A stretch of 49,489 nucleotides of DNA from Solirubrobacteraceae bacterium (lineage in GTDB: Bacteria > Actinomycetota > Thermoleophilia > Solirubrobacterales > Solirubrobacteraceae). The notes under the pieces are model-generated. The model saw nothing but the letters and a program-made list of their open reading frames with translations. It ran no database searches and was not told where the DNA came from. Both the position numbers and the translations under genes were made by a program. Within the stretch, counting starts at the first letter, position 1. Every line of letters starts with the position of its first letter. Below, piece after piece: positions 24,902 to 32,285 of this stretch. Where the stretch lies: positions 1 through 49,489 of the forward strand of contig JAUYGN010000099.1 in NCBI GenBank assembly GCA_030690545.1. The letters run 5' to 3'.

Positions 24902-26788
24902 TTATCCGAACCGAAGGCTGTAGGCGAGTTCGCTTGCGGCGATCCGGGCCGCGCGCTGCGAACCGACCGGTGCGTTGAAGTTGACTACCGTGTCGCCGCC
25001 GACTGGCACGTCGTGCGAGCGCTGGCCCGACGACAGCAGACCGCGTGTCTTGGATGCCGTATGCACGAACGATCCCGCCTGTAGTTCGACAAGCTCGGGA
25101 CCCTCTTCACCGACGAGGGTGAGTCCGCCGCGTGACAGCCCGCCGCGGGCTTTGCGGTCGATCGCTCCGACAGCGCCGCCGATGATGGTCTTGCGCGTGA
25201 TCTCGTGCACGTCGATCGTGACGCTCTTGTGCGCCGGGATGCCGTTGATCTGATCCTTCCAGCCACGCGTCGCCTCGCGTGCCCTGTCGATGCGCTCAGA
25301 CGCGTCAGACGCCCAGCCGAAGCCGGGGACCTTCCCGAGCCCACCGAACAGCGTGCTGACGCCGCCAGCGAGCTTGTCGAACGCGCCGATCACGAGGTTG
25401 AGCGCTGCGAGTCCGGCGCCCTTGAGCAGGTTGAACAGCCCATCGACGGCGCTGCGGAACGTCTCGGAGTTCTTGTAAGCGACAACAATGGCACCGGCCA
25501 GGAGCGCCAGCGCGGTCACGACAATGCCGATCGGGTTGGCTCGCATCGCCGCGTTGAGCCCCCAGAACGCTGCCGTCCAACCGCCCGTCACGAATGTCAC
25601 AGTCGCCACGGTCGCGCCGTACGTGATCGCCGTAGCCTTTGCCGTGAGCAGGGCTCCGACGACGACCATGATCGCGGTCTTGTTCTCGTCAAGAATCCTG
25701 ACTGCCGTCAGCAGCACCGGGATCAGATCGACGCCAACGCCGATCGCGAAGGCGTTGACCTTCTGCTTGAGCTTCTCCCATTGAAGGGCAACGCTCTTTG
25801 ACTGCTCAAGAAAGACCGTGTTCGTGGCACCGGACACGTCGCCGAACGCCTTCAGGTCGGCTGCCGCCGCCTTCGTGTTGTTGCCCGTCAGCGACAGCAC
25901 GCCGCCGAGCGCACGCACGTTCGGAAACAGCGTCGCGAGCGCTTCCTTGGTACCGTCAGACGTTCCGGCGACGGCTTCCATCGCGCCTTGCAGGCCGCGG
26001 GACTTGATCAGCGCCTCGCCGGACTCAAATCCAGTCGCCCGGATCGCCTCGCTCATGTCCGTCGACGGCTTGATGAACGCCGACATCACGGCCTTCAGCC
26101 GTGTAGTCGACTCGGCCCCCGAAAGTCCCTGCTTGGTCATCGTGGCGATCGCCGCGCCGACCTGCGTGATGTCGATTCCAAGCGAACTGGCGTATGGCAG
26201 GACATCACCGATCGAACCGGCCAATTCCTCGAAGCTGACGACGCCGAGATCGACGGTCTTGAAGAGTGCGTCGGTGACGTGAGCGGCCCGCGTGGCTGGC
26301 AGTCGGTAGGCATTCAGCGTGGCCGCGATCGCCTTCGTACTCACGTCGGTCGTGGTCAGGCCGGCTGTCGCTGCCTTTGCGCTAGACGCCAAGATCACCA
26401 TTGAGTCCTTGGCGTTGAAGCCGGAACCGACGAGATCGTTGAGGCCCATCGCCAAAGTCTTGGGCGCTTGCCCGACGTCGCCCGCGAGGCTTAGGACCTC
26501 CTTCTGGAGCGCCTTGAAGCTGTCCTCGGACAGGCCGGCTAGCGAGTTGACGCTGCGCATTTCACGGTCAAACTCGATCGTGTTGCGAGCCACGGTCGTG
26601 AGGGCACGACCGACGCCGACGATGCCGACAGCGCCCGCCGCGAACTTCGCGAAGGACTTGACCGCGCCGCCGATTGATGCCTTCGTCTTCACGCCGAACC
26701 GCTCGGTCGCCGAACCGGCCGCGCCCATTGACCGCTGAAAAGAGGCAGCATCACCGATGAGCTGTACTTCGATCACTCTCTTAGCCAC
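24902..26788 (-). CDS. Tail tape measure protein, TP901 type
   Basis: 628 residues. Sets tail length and is ejected ahead of DNA. The TP901 core is seen at about residues 70-330 (TIEFDREMRSVNSLAGLSED, ALQKEVLSLAGDVGQAPKTL, GVVSFEELAGSIGDVLPYAS, TMTKQGLSGAESTTRLKAVM). Hydrophobic stretches at about 375-450 (IMVVVGALLTAKATAITYGA; GIVVTALALLAGAIVVAY) are probable membrane-insertion segments. The C-terminus has GLSRGGLTLVGEEGPELVEL, common in tape measures. Using the usual length rule of about 1.5 angstrom per residue, the tail would be near 90-100 nm. The GTG at 26788 overlaps the tail-chaperone extension frame. Residues about 45-60 are encoded by DNA duplicated at 37886-37933. Confidence 0.93.
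   Translation of the reverse strand: MAKRVIEVQLIGDAASFQRSMGAAGSATERFGVKTKASIGGAVKSFAKFAAGAVGIVGVGRALTTVARNTIEFDREMRSVNSLAGLSEDSFKALQKEVLSLAGDVGQAPKTLAMGLNDLVGSGFNAKDSMVILASSAKAATAGLTTTDVSTKAIAATLNAYRLPATRAAHVTDALFKTVDLGVVSFEELAGSIGDVLPYASSLGIDITQVGAAIATMTKQGLSGAESTTRLKAVMSAFIKPSTDMSEAIRATGFESGEALIKSRGLQGAMEAVAGTSDGTKEALATLFPNVRALGGVLSLTGNNTKAAAADLKAFGDVSGATNTVFLEQSKSVALQWEKLKQKVNAFAIGVGVDLIPVLLTAVRILDENKTAIMVVVGALLTAKATAITYGATVATVTFVTGGWTAAFWGLNAAMRANPIGIVVTALALLAGAIVVAYKNSETFRSAVDGLFNLLKGAGLAALNLVIGAFDKLAGGVSTLFGGLGKVPGFGWASDASERIDRAREATRGWKDQINGIPAHKSVTIDVHEITRKTIIGGAVGAIDRKARGGLSRGGLTLVGEEGPELVELQAGSFVHTASKTRGLLSSGQRSHDVPVGGDTVVNFNAPVGSQRAARIAASELAYSLRFG
26607..26654 (-). repeat. 48-bp segment duplicated in inverse orientation at 37886-37933
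   Basis: Within the tape measure gene, encoding FAKFAAGAVGIVGVGR. The reverse complement matches 37886-37933 at 47 of 48 positions; the one change (ATC to GTC) converts Ile to Val. Flanks do not match. Confidence 0.8.
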
Positions 26789-26936
26789 GATTCAGCTCCT
26801 TCAGATCATCGGCGACTGCATTCATCTCGGAAAGCGTCATCGCGGCCAGCTCCCACGGCCGGATGCCGTAGACCCGCGCAAGCGTCGGCGTCCAGAGATC
26901 GCGCGGGTCATCACCTAACCTCCAGCGGGAACGGCG
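26781..26936 (-). CDS. Tail assembly chaperone C-terminal extension (T frame), reached by -1 frameshift
   Basis: No own start is needed: this frame is open from the C CCA AAC slip site to a TAA that overlaps the tape measure start. It encodes 51 residues including DDPRDLWTPTLARVYGIRPW and ELAAMTLSEMNAVADDLKEL, the short WE/M-rich pattern usual for the second tail-chaperone reading frame. Slippage would give a G-T fusion of about 142 residues. Position just before the tape measure gene is where G/GT pairs always lie in siphophages. Confidence 0.82.
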   Translation of the reverse strand, partial: RRSRWRLGDDPRDLWTPTLARVYGIRPWELAAMTLSEMNAVADDLKELNRG

Positions 26937-27208
26937 TTTGGGTCGGCGCTCACTTCGTCTGCCGGCTCGAACGCGTCGAGCGCCAGGTCGTCGACGTAAT
27001 TCATGACGCGCATGTGCTCCCAGTCAAGGTTCGCTCGGGCGACGCAAAGGTATGCCAGGCCGGCGATGACGTTCGGGTCGCCCGGCTGCATATCCGAGAG
27101 GTCCCGGATGTCGAAGTGCTCGCGGAGAAGGCGCGCTTGCCCCAGCGTGAGCTGGGGCAGCTCGTGAAGCTCACCGTGGATCTTGATTCGGTATGCGGGC
27201 TCGCTCAT
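26915..27208 (-). CDS. Tail assembly chaperone (G-type)
   Basis: 97 residues from ATG 27208; an ATG two codons upstream (27214) sits too close to the AGGAG ribosome-binding site, which spaces 7 bases from 27208. The protein is small, acidic and helical (YRIKIHGELHELPQLTLGQA, REHFDIRDLSDMQPGDPNVI, LALDAFEPADEVSADPN), like other siphophage G proteins that coat the tape measure before tube polymerisation. Its last codons contain the C CCA AAC slip site, so a fraction of ribosomes should extend into the 26781-26936 frame. Confidence 0.85.
   Translation of the reverse strand: MSEPAYRIKIHGELHELPQLTLGQARLLREHFDIRDLSDMQPGDPNVIAGLAYLCVARANLDWEHMRVMNYVDDLALDAFEPADEVSADPNAVPAGG
26936..26942 (-). promoter_or_regulatory. 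Programmed -1 frameshift slippery heptamer
   Basis: On the minus strand the heptamer reads C CCA AAC in the zero frame of the upstream chaperone gene (codons GAC CCA AAC), which fits X_XXY_YYZ with X=C, Y=A, Z=C. After slipping, the -1 frame is open for 51 codons; the zero frame stops 21 bases downstream. Conserved G/GT programmed frameshifting in phage tails is established knowledge. Confidence 0.85.
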
Positions 27209-27210
27209 AT

Positions 27211-27639
27211 TCATGCTCCTGTCGTCGTGATGGTTGAGTCGATGCGGTCAAGGACGTCGTTGAGCTTGCGGGTCATCTGCACGTCGACGCCAGCAACCGC
27301 CCGCGAGAGGTAGCCACTGGCGCGGGCGCGAGTGATGATCGCCCCGCGACCGACGCGCCCGCCACGATCTTGCACGTAGGCGTGAGCGGCGTTGGAGTAC
27401 ACGCTGACACCCTTGTCTGTGACGCTGACACGCAGACTGCCGGCCAGCGGCGGCGTGGCAGAGCGCTTCGGTCGTGGCCCGACCGGCGCGTTGGACCTTG
27501 CGCCATCGCGCACAGAGTTGCCCAGCTCGCGCAAGTCACGCCGAAGGTCGCGCAAGGCGTCCCGATCCGCTCGGCGCATCGAGGCTTGCAGCGGACGCAG
27601 GCCGCGCACGACCAGCGTATTTTCGCTGACGAGCTTCAC
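27211..27639 (-). CDS. HK97 gp10-like neck/tail-completion protein
   Basis: 142 residues. N-terminal helices rich in Arg/Asp (ADRDALRDLRRDLRELGNSV), then the beta part with SNAPVGPRPKRSATPPLAGS, LRVSVTDKGVSVYSNAAHAY and a VQDRGGRVGR segment, the pattern expected for gp10-like proteins (NxAPxxTGxLRxS then YAxxxxxG). These close the head-tail joint or cap the tail. Here it sits between the tail tube and chaperone genes rather than before the tube gene. The start codon overlaps the tube gene stop by one base. Confidence 0.72.
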   Translation of the reverse strand: MKLVSENTLVVRGLRPLQASMRRADRDALRDLRRDLRELGNSVRDGARSNAPVGPRPKRSATPPLAGSLRVSVTDKGVSVYSNAAHAYVQDRGGRVGRGAIITRARASGYLSRAVAGVDVQMTRKLNDVLDRIDSTITTTGA

Positions 27640-28616
27640 TACGCCGTCGTGTCGGTGTTCACGATCGTCACGACGATCGGGCCATCCGTGTCCTCGTCAT
27701 CGACGACCTTGAACGGAACTTCGACGGGGATCAGGCCGACGCCATCGACAGCCGGTGTCGTGCCGTCAAACCGCGCCGCCGGAATGTCGATCGTCAGGCT
27801 GTAGGGAATCGCCGACTCGATGACACTGCCGGTCATCGCGATCTGAATAGACGCCTGCGTGTCTGAGACGAACCGCTCATAGGCGACCAGTGAAGGGAAC
27901 GCCAGCGTCAGCTTGCCGGTGATCTCGCGCAGCTCGTTACCTTCCAACTGCTGGCGCTTGATATTCGAACCAACGTAGTAGCGCTCGGTGTTCAAGCCAT
28001 TCGAGCCGCTGATCTCCCACTCGGAGCACTCGACTTCTGCGCCCGCGATGCTGACGACGGTCTGCGTCGAGAAGTAGTCCTCGGTCGCCGGGTAGCTGGC
28101 GGCTGCGAGCGCCGTGCCGGTCGTCGCAGTCATGCCGTCCAGCGTGAGAGCGAACACCGGGTGCTCGTTCTCCTTGCCGCTGAGCTTCCAGCTCGCGACC
28201 TTGACGCCGGCAACGGTCTTGGCACGGCTAGTACCGGTGTCGTCGGCCATGCCGACCTGCACAGTCAACGCCTTGCCGTCGAGATCGCCAACCGTGCACT
28301 TGTGCTCACGTGCGTCGGTCGCGCCGCCAGGCGTAGTCGTCGCGACAGCGCCCAGCGCATGCTTGAACCAGACTGCCTGCCCTTCGTTTTGCAAGACCAG
28401 CTCTACATCACCGTTCGCAGAAACGCGGCCGATGGCATAGTTGGCTGCGCCCAGCAGCCTGCGGCCGGGGCGAAGACCGGAGTGCTCGACGCGCTCCAGG
28501 TCGTGCGTCAGTGATTCCTTCTCGAACTCGACAAAGCGGTTCGGCGTTACAGGGGTGCCAGGCGTCGACTCTTCGGCGAAGCCGAGCTGTGCGTTGATTC
28601 CGCCGGCTGCGGGCAT
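27639..28616 (-). CDS. Major tail tube protein
   Basis: 325 residues. A beta-sandwich tube protein duplicated from two tube-like halves is suggested by length. The N-terminus INAQLGFAEESTPGTPVTPN resembles Gp44/phage-tail-tube proteins that start with a turn on GTxxTP. Further blocks: RRLLGAANYAIGRVSANGDV, VAGVKVASWKLSGKENEHPV, VVSIAGAEVECSEWEISGSN and LTIDIPAARFDGTTPAVDG. The ATG at 28616 is favoured because AGGAAAG lies 7 bases upstream; a GTG at 28622 is also in frame. By position it is followed by the chaperones and tape measure, as usual. Confidence 0.8.
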   Translation of the reverse strand: MPAAGGINAQLGFAEESTPGTPVTPNRFVEFEKESLTHDLERVEHSGLRPGRRLLGAANYAIGRVSANGDVELVLQNEGQAVWFKHALGAVATTTPGGATDAREHKCTVGDLDGKALTVQVGMADDTGTSRAKTVAGVKVASWKLSGKENEHPVFALTLDGMTATTGTALAAASYPATEDYFSTQTVVSIAGAEVECSEWEISGSNGLNTERYYVGSNIKRQQLEGNELREITGKLTLAFPSLVAYERFVSDTQASIQIAMTGSVIESAIPYSLTIDIPAARFDGTTPAVDGVGLIPVEVPFKVVDDEDTDGPIVVTIVNTDTTA

Positions 28617-28618
28617 GC

Positions 28619-28801
28619 TCACACTTTCCTATCTGCGGGCTTCGCCGCGTTGTGGTTGGCGGGCGCAGGGCGCGCCCAGAACTGCTGCTGGAGAACCGCG
28701 TTAGCGGTCGCTGCCGGGAAGACGACGGGCTCGCCGCGCTTGCAGACGACACCGGCCAGCGTGACGCTGCGATGCGGCCCGCTGTAGATGATCTCGGGCA
28801 T
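28619..28801 (-). CDS. Small virion-module protein, unknown
   Basis: 60 residues (begins MPEIIYSGPHRSVTLAGVVC, then KRGEPVVFPAATANAVLQQQ). A strand-rich start and an R-G-E-P-V-V-F turn followed by a helix. It is similar in size and layout to the 62-residue protein at 30085-30273 (both have a valine-rich strand, a small turn and a Pro/Ala-rich basic end), so the two may be paralogous accessory or decoration proteins. It lies 2 bases before the tail-tube start region and 1 base after the tail-terminator gene. Confidence 0.6.
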   Translation of the reverse strand: MPEIIYSGPHRSVTLAGVVCKRGEPVVFPAATANAVLQQQFWARPAPANHNAAKPADRKV

Positions 28802-28802
28802 G

Positions 28803-29222
28803 TCAGACCTTGCTTTCGACGGTGACTTCAACGACGATCGAGACGGCGCGAGCGGCATCGGCAATGTGTCCTTCCGGCGTCTTGCCAGTGACGTAGGCAG
28901 CCGTGACACCCTGCGCACCGTTCAGCGACGGATGAGCTAGGACGGCGGCCTCGACGGCCGCGACGAGCTGCCAGGCGCGCTCTTCGGCGCTCTGGTGGTC
29001 GTCGCCCTGCGCGTGCACCATCACGACAACCGGGATCGTGAACTTCTCCCGATGGCTGACTTGCCCGATGCTCGGACGCTCCGTACCGACCGCATCGTCA
29101 AGCCACAAGCACTCCGACTCGATCAGTTGGCCGGGGTAGCCCCAAGTGACCTGCACGTCGGGCAATGCCTCTACGCAGATCGCAAGAAGGTTCGCCTTAG
29201 CGTATGGAACGGCGCTGCTCAT
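28803..29222 (-). CDS. Tail terminator-like protein
   Basis: 139 residues. Fits the gpU/tail-terminator fold expected at this position: an N-terminal helix (YAKANLLAICVEALPDVQVT), a strand pair (WGYPGQLIESECLWLDD), FTIPVVVMVHAQGDDHQSAEE with a following helix that ends AAVEAAVLAHPSLNG, and a closing ARAVSIVVEVTVESKV strand. The terminator caps the tail tube and joins the head connector. Start overlaps the stop of the connector gene (ATGA). Confidence 0.7.
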   Translation of the reverse strand: MSSAVPYAKANLLAICVEALPDVQVTWGYPGQLIESECLWLDDAVGTERPSIGQVSHREKFTIPVVVMVHAQGDDHQSAEERAWQLVAAVEAAVLAHPSLNGAQGVTAAYVTGKTPEGHIADAARAVSIVVEVTVESKV

Positions 29223-30082
29223 GCGATTGCCAGTCCGTCACGGACGCCGTACACGGCAACGCACGCGTTGACTTCGGGCACGTCGAACAGCGCCTCGCGG
29301 CCGTGATTCAGGCGAGTTACGCCAGCCGTGACGAACCGCTCGGTGTTCCCGTCGACCGTCGTCAGCGATGTTGTGCGGTCATTGATCGGCGAGTCCACGA
29401 GCATCCGCTTGGTCAGCAAGATCGCGGCGCGCTTGACGCGCTCGGGCGGTACCGGGTAGCCGTGCATGCCGGTGAACGTCAGCAGTCCAGTCGGCCATCC
29501 GCGCGGCAGATGCGCGGTGCCGTAGTCGCCCGGCTCAAGGCCGGTCAAGTCGATCTCCTCGCCATCGCCACGGGTTGCCGACTCGACGGTCAGCAGCCGT
29601 GACGTGACCCAAATCGACGGAGCCCCGTGGCTGACGACGCGGACCGTGAACGGTGACGGCGTGAAGCTCACGCCGCACGCATCCTCGATCGACGACTGTG
29701 CGACCTCGCGCGCTGCCTCGATCATTTCAGACGGGTACTTCGTCGCGTTGCCGAGCGGACTGACAGCACGGGCGTCCTCGACGGTGAACCACTTTGCGGG
29801 GCCAGCCGCAAAGCCCGTCGGATTGACGATGAGCGGCTCAGTTACAGACTCGTCCCATACGGGGTCGTACCAGACAAGCACGTATGTCGTCGCCTCCGCG
29901 ACAACGGGCGCCACGCGGGTGGCGGTGTACGACCCGGGGGCGGACTCCACAATTCCGTCCGTGGAGAAGGCCTCGACGGACGTGTCGTCGGGAAGCTCCA
30001 ACCCAAGCCCGATCTCACCAACCGCACCGGGACGGGCGCCAGAGACGAGCGCCCAGTACGGCTTTCCACTGGTCGCTTTCAC
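29219..30082 (-). CDS. Head-tail connector with an N-terminal beta-sandwich domain
   Basis: 287 residues. N-terminal 110 residues form a strand-rich domain (KPYWALVSGARPGAVGEIGL, then GSYTATRVAPVVAEATTYVL and a WYDPVWDE segment). The C-terminal 170 residues resemble gp6-like connectors (YPSEMIEAAREVAQSSIEDA, CGVSFTPSPFTVRVVSHG, PPERVKRAAILLTKRMLVDS). Fusion of a beta domain to a gp6-like connector is unusual in textbook siphophages but occurs in actinophages. GTG start at 30082; GGTCTAG precedes it, a weak ribosome-binding site, so translation is probably coupled to the gene 2 bases upstream. Confidence 0.72.
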   Translation of the reverse strand: MKATSGKPYWALVSGARPGAVGEIGLGLELPDDTSVEAFSTDGIVESAPGSYTATRVAPVVAEATTYVLVWYDPVWDESVTEPLIVNPTGFAAGPAKWFTVEDARAVSPLGNATKYPSEMIEAAREVAQSSIEDACGVSFTPSPFTVRVVSHGAPSIWVTSRLLTVESATRGDGEEIDLTGLEPGDYGTAHLPRGWPTGLLTFTGMHGYPVPPERVKRAAILLTKRMLVDSPINDRTTSLTTVDGNTERFVTAGVTRLNHGREALFDVPEVNACVAVYGVRDGLAIA

Positions 30083-30084
30083 GG

Positions 30085-30273
30085 CTAGACCTCCAGGCCC
30101 TCGAAGTCGAGCGGCCGTTCCGGGCCAAACGCCGCAGGGTTGCGCTTGACGAGCGGGTGATCGGCACGCAGGCGATGACCGGGACGCAGCACAACGGCCT
30201 GCCCGCCGGCCACCATGCAATGCATGACAGCCAGCGGGGTGACGACCTTCGGCCGACCGACAGACCGTGGCAT
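30085..30273 (-). CDS. Small head-module protein, unknown
   Basis: 62 residues (MPRSVGRPKVVTPLAVMHCM, then VAGGQAVVLRPGHRLRADHP). A basic start, a valine-rich strand and a Pro-rich basic end. By location between the capsid and connector genes it could be a decoration or head-stabilising protein. The ATG lies 2 bases from the capsid stop, so it is translated by coupling. Confidence 0.6.
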   Translation of the reverse strand: MPRSVGRPKVVTPLAVMHCMVAGGQAVVLRPGHRLRADHPLVKRNPAAFGPERPLDFEGLEV

Positions 30274-30275
30274 CT

Positions 30276-32285
30276 CTACGCCGCGGTGACGGCCAGCTTG
30301 CGGAACGCCTGCGCGTCCACGACACCGGCACCGACGCGCCAGTGACACATGAGCCCGCGCTGCCCCGTCGGTCGGCCATTCGCACCGAACAGGTTCGGGA
30401 CGACCTCGACGGTCGAGCCGATCCGGTCAACGATGACGTAGCGGCTGAAATCGCCGTGGACGGCGATCACCGCATCGTCAACCAGCGTGCCGGCGATGTC
30501 CGGCGACTGGTAAACCGGGTAGCCGAGCAAGTGGTAAGCGAGCTGCTTGTTGGTGCCGGTTGCCGGGCTGAGCTGAGCGTCCGGGCCGAAGGCCCGGTCG
30601 GTGCCGGCGAGCACGCGGATGCGATTGGCCGTGACGCGGTTTAGCACGATGCTGGCATTCGCCTGATGGCGCGCCGGCAGAGCGTTGTCCAGCGAGTAGA
30701 CATCCGCGAGTGCCAGCGCGTTCGCGGCGGCCGTCGGGATCGCCGCGACCGAAGCGCCGACGAGGATGCCCTGCGGCTCGGTGGTGCCGTCGCCGTGCGT
30801 CATCTCGGTCGCTTCGAGCTGATCCTTCGCCTCAGCGATCAGACCGCCGAGATCGCTCAGCAGGTTCGGGTAGTCCTCGCCCAGCTCGTAGCTGAACGGC
30901 ACGAAGGCCCGGGCGGTGAAGCACGTAATGCTCGGCTGCGCGTAGGTCGGCGAGTCGTCGCTGACCTGCGAGCCCTCGGTATCGAACGATGCCGTGACCG
31001 CACCGGATGCCACGCCACGCCAGGAGTTCGTACCGGAGACGGTGACCGTGCGCGCGATGTCACGGTACGGGTTGATCGCCAGCGCGCCGGTCTTGATGAT
31101 CGTCGGATCGAGCTGGAACGGGAGCGTCGCGAATCCGCCGCTAGCCCCCGTGAGGCTCATCGCCCGGATCTCGTCGCCCGTGAGCGGCTGACCCATGATC
31201 GTCTTACGGAAGGCCGAGCGATAGTTCGGCGATCCGGTCGTCAGCAGATGCCGCGCGACGGCCGGGTTGTCCTCGATCAGCGCCTCGACGCCGGAGCGCA
31301 CGCGGTCCTCGTCGCCGGCCGTGGCGGCGAAGCTCGCGGACTCGATCGAGCGCATCGCGCGGTCCCGGAGCTCGCCGGCCATCCGCGAGTCATCGAGCGC
31401 AGAACCGCGGATCGTTGAGAGGTCGTAAATGTCGTCGCCTCGGACCGATGTGCTGCGCCTGATCTGCGGGGCGCTGCGCTCGTGCTCGACAGCCTCGGGC
31501 TCAGCAGCGATGCTGGCGAGCCGGTCCTGCCGCGCGCGAAGCTCATCGACGAGCCCGGTCTTCTCCTGAATCGCCGCGTAGGAGTCATCCCATTCGGTCT
31601 GCGCCTCGGGCGACATCGAACGGCCCTCGTACTCACTGTCGATCTCGCTCATCCGCGAGCGCAGCCCGCGGATCTCCGCGAGCAGGTCCTCAATGGTCTG
31701 CATGCAGTTATGCCCTTCCGTGGACGCCGGCTCACGCGCGGCGGTTGTCTCGTCTGCGCATCGCACAGACGCCGTTGAACCCGCGTAGGCGGGAAATGTG
31801 GTGGGCCCTATCTCCAGCACGTCAGCGCGGGTCACTGTGACCTCGGGCAGCCCGTCCGGGTTGTGCTCGCTGCGGCCGGGCCGGCGGCTGATCGTCGCGC
31901 CGCCCTTCGGTACCCGGAAGCGGAAGCTCGATCCAAGCTGCCCGGCGCGCAGCGCGGGCAGCAGGTCCAGCGCGTACGGCGCGTCGAGCAACTCGGCCTC
32001 ATAGAAGGCGCCCCGCCCGTCGTCGGTGAGGCTGCGCAGCGCCGCGATCGGCTTCATGCCGACGCTGGCGTCGCGGCCGTGATCGTAGACGACCTTCACA
32101 CGCCCGGCGGTGATCGAGTCATCGAAGCTGCCGGGGGCGAAACGCTCCAGGTACTCGCCGCCGATCTGCGTCCACTCATTCCAGCGGACGGCATAGCCGG
32201 ACAGGGTGCGCCCGTCGGCTGGCGAGGCAACGTCGAGCACCAGCGCTCGCTCGCGGACTCGATCGTCAATCGTCAGTTCACGCAT
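30276..32285 (-). CDS. Prohead protease-major capsid protein fusion (HK97 type)
   Basis: 669 residues. Residues about 1-185 are a U35-type prohead protease: LSGYAVRWNEWTQIGGEYLE, RFAPGSFDDSI, catalytic-type His in VVYDHGRDASVG and Ser in LGSSFRFRVPKGG. Residues about 195-265 form the delta/scaffold coiled coil (MQTIEDLLAEIRGLRSRMSE; DELRARQDRLASIAAE). From about 350 to 669 is the HK97-fold capsid protein (GGFATLPFQLDP, EDYPNLLSDLGGLIAEAKDQ, GDGTTEPQGIL, HGDFSRYVIVDR). ATG 32285 is favoured by AGGAG 5 bases upstream. A second ribosome-binding site at 31713-31719 could start the capsid part alone at 31703. Confidence 0.93.
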   Translation of the reverse strand: MRELTIDDRVRERALVLDVASPADGRTLSGYAVRWNEWTQIGGEYLERFAPGSFDDSITAGRVKVVYDHGRDASVGMKPIAALRSLTDDGRGAFYEAELLDAPYALDLLPALRAGQLGSSFRFRVPKGGATISRRPGRSEHNPDGLPEVTVTRADVLEIGPTTFPAYAGSTASVRCADETTAAREPASTEGHNCMQTIEDLLAEIRGLRSRMSEIDSEYEGRSMSPEAQTEWDDSYAAIQEKTGLVDELRARQDRLASIAAEPEAVEHERSAPQIRRSTSVRGDDIYDLSTIRGSALDDSRMAGELRDRAMRSIESASFAATAGDEDRVRSGVEALIEDNPAVARHLLTTGSPNYRSAFRKTIMGQPLTGDEIRAMSLTGASGGFATLPFQLDPTIIKTGALAINPYRDIARTVTVSGTNSWRGVASGAVTASFDTEGSQVSDDSPTYAQPSITCFTARAFVPFSYELGEDYPNLLSDLGGLIAEAKDQLEATEMTHGDGTTEPQGILVGASVAAIPTAAANALALADVYSLDNALPARHQANASIVLNRVTANRIRVLAGTDRAFGPDAQLSPATGTNKQLAYHLLGYPVYQSPDIAGTLVDDAVIAVHGDFSRYVIVDRIGSTVEVVPNLFGANGRPTGQRGLMCHWRVGAGVVDAQAFRKLAVTAA
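31703..31719 (-). promoter_or_regulatory. Internal ribosome-binding site and start for the capsid domain
   Basis: On the minus strand GGAAGGG (31719-31713), 9 bases, then ATG at 31703 in frame, at residue 195 of the fusion, exactly where the protease ends and the delta-domain coiled coil begins. A separate capsid polypeptide of 475 residues would result. Confidence 0.6.
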
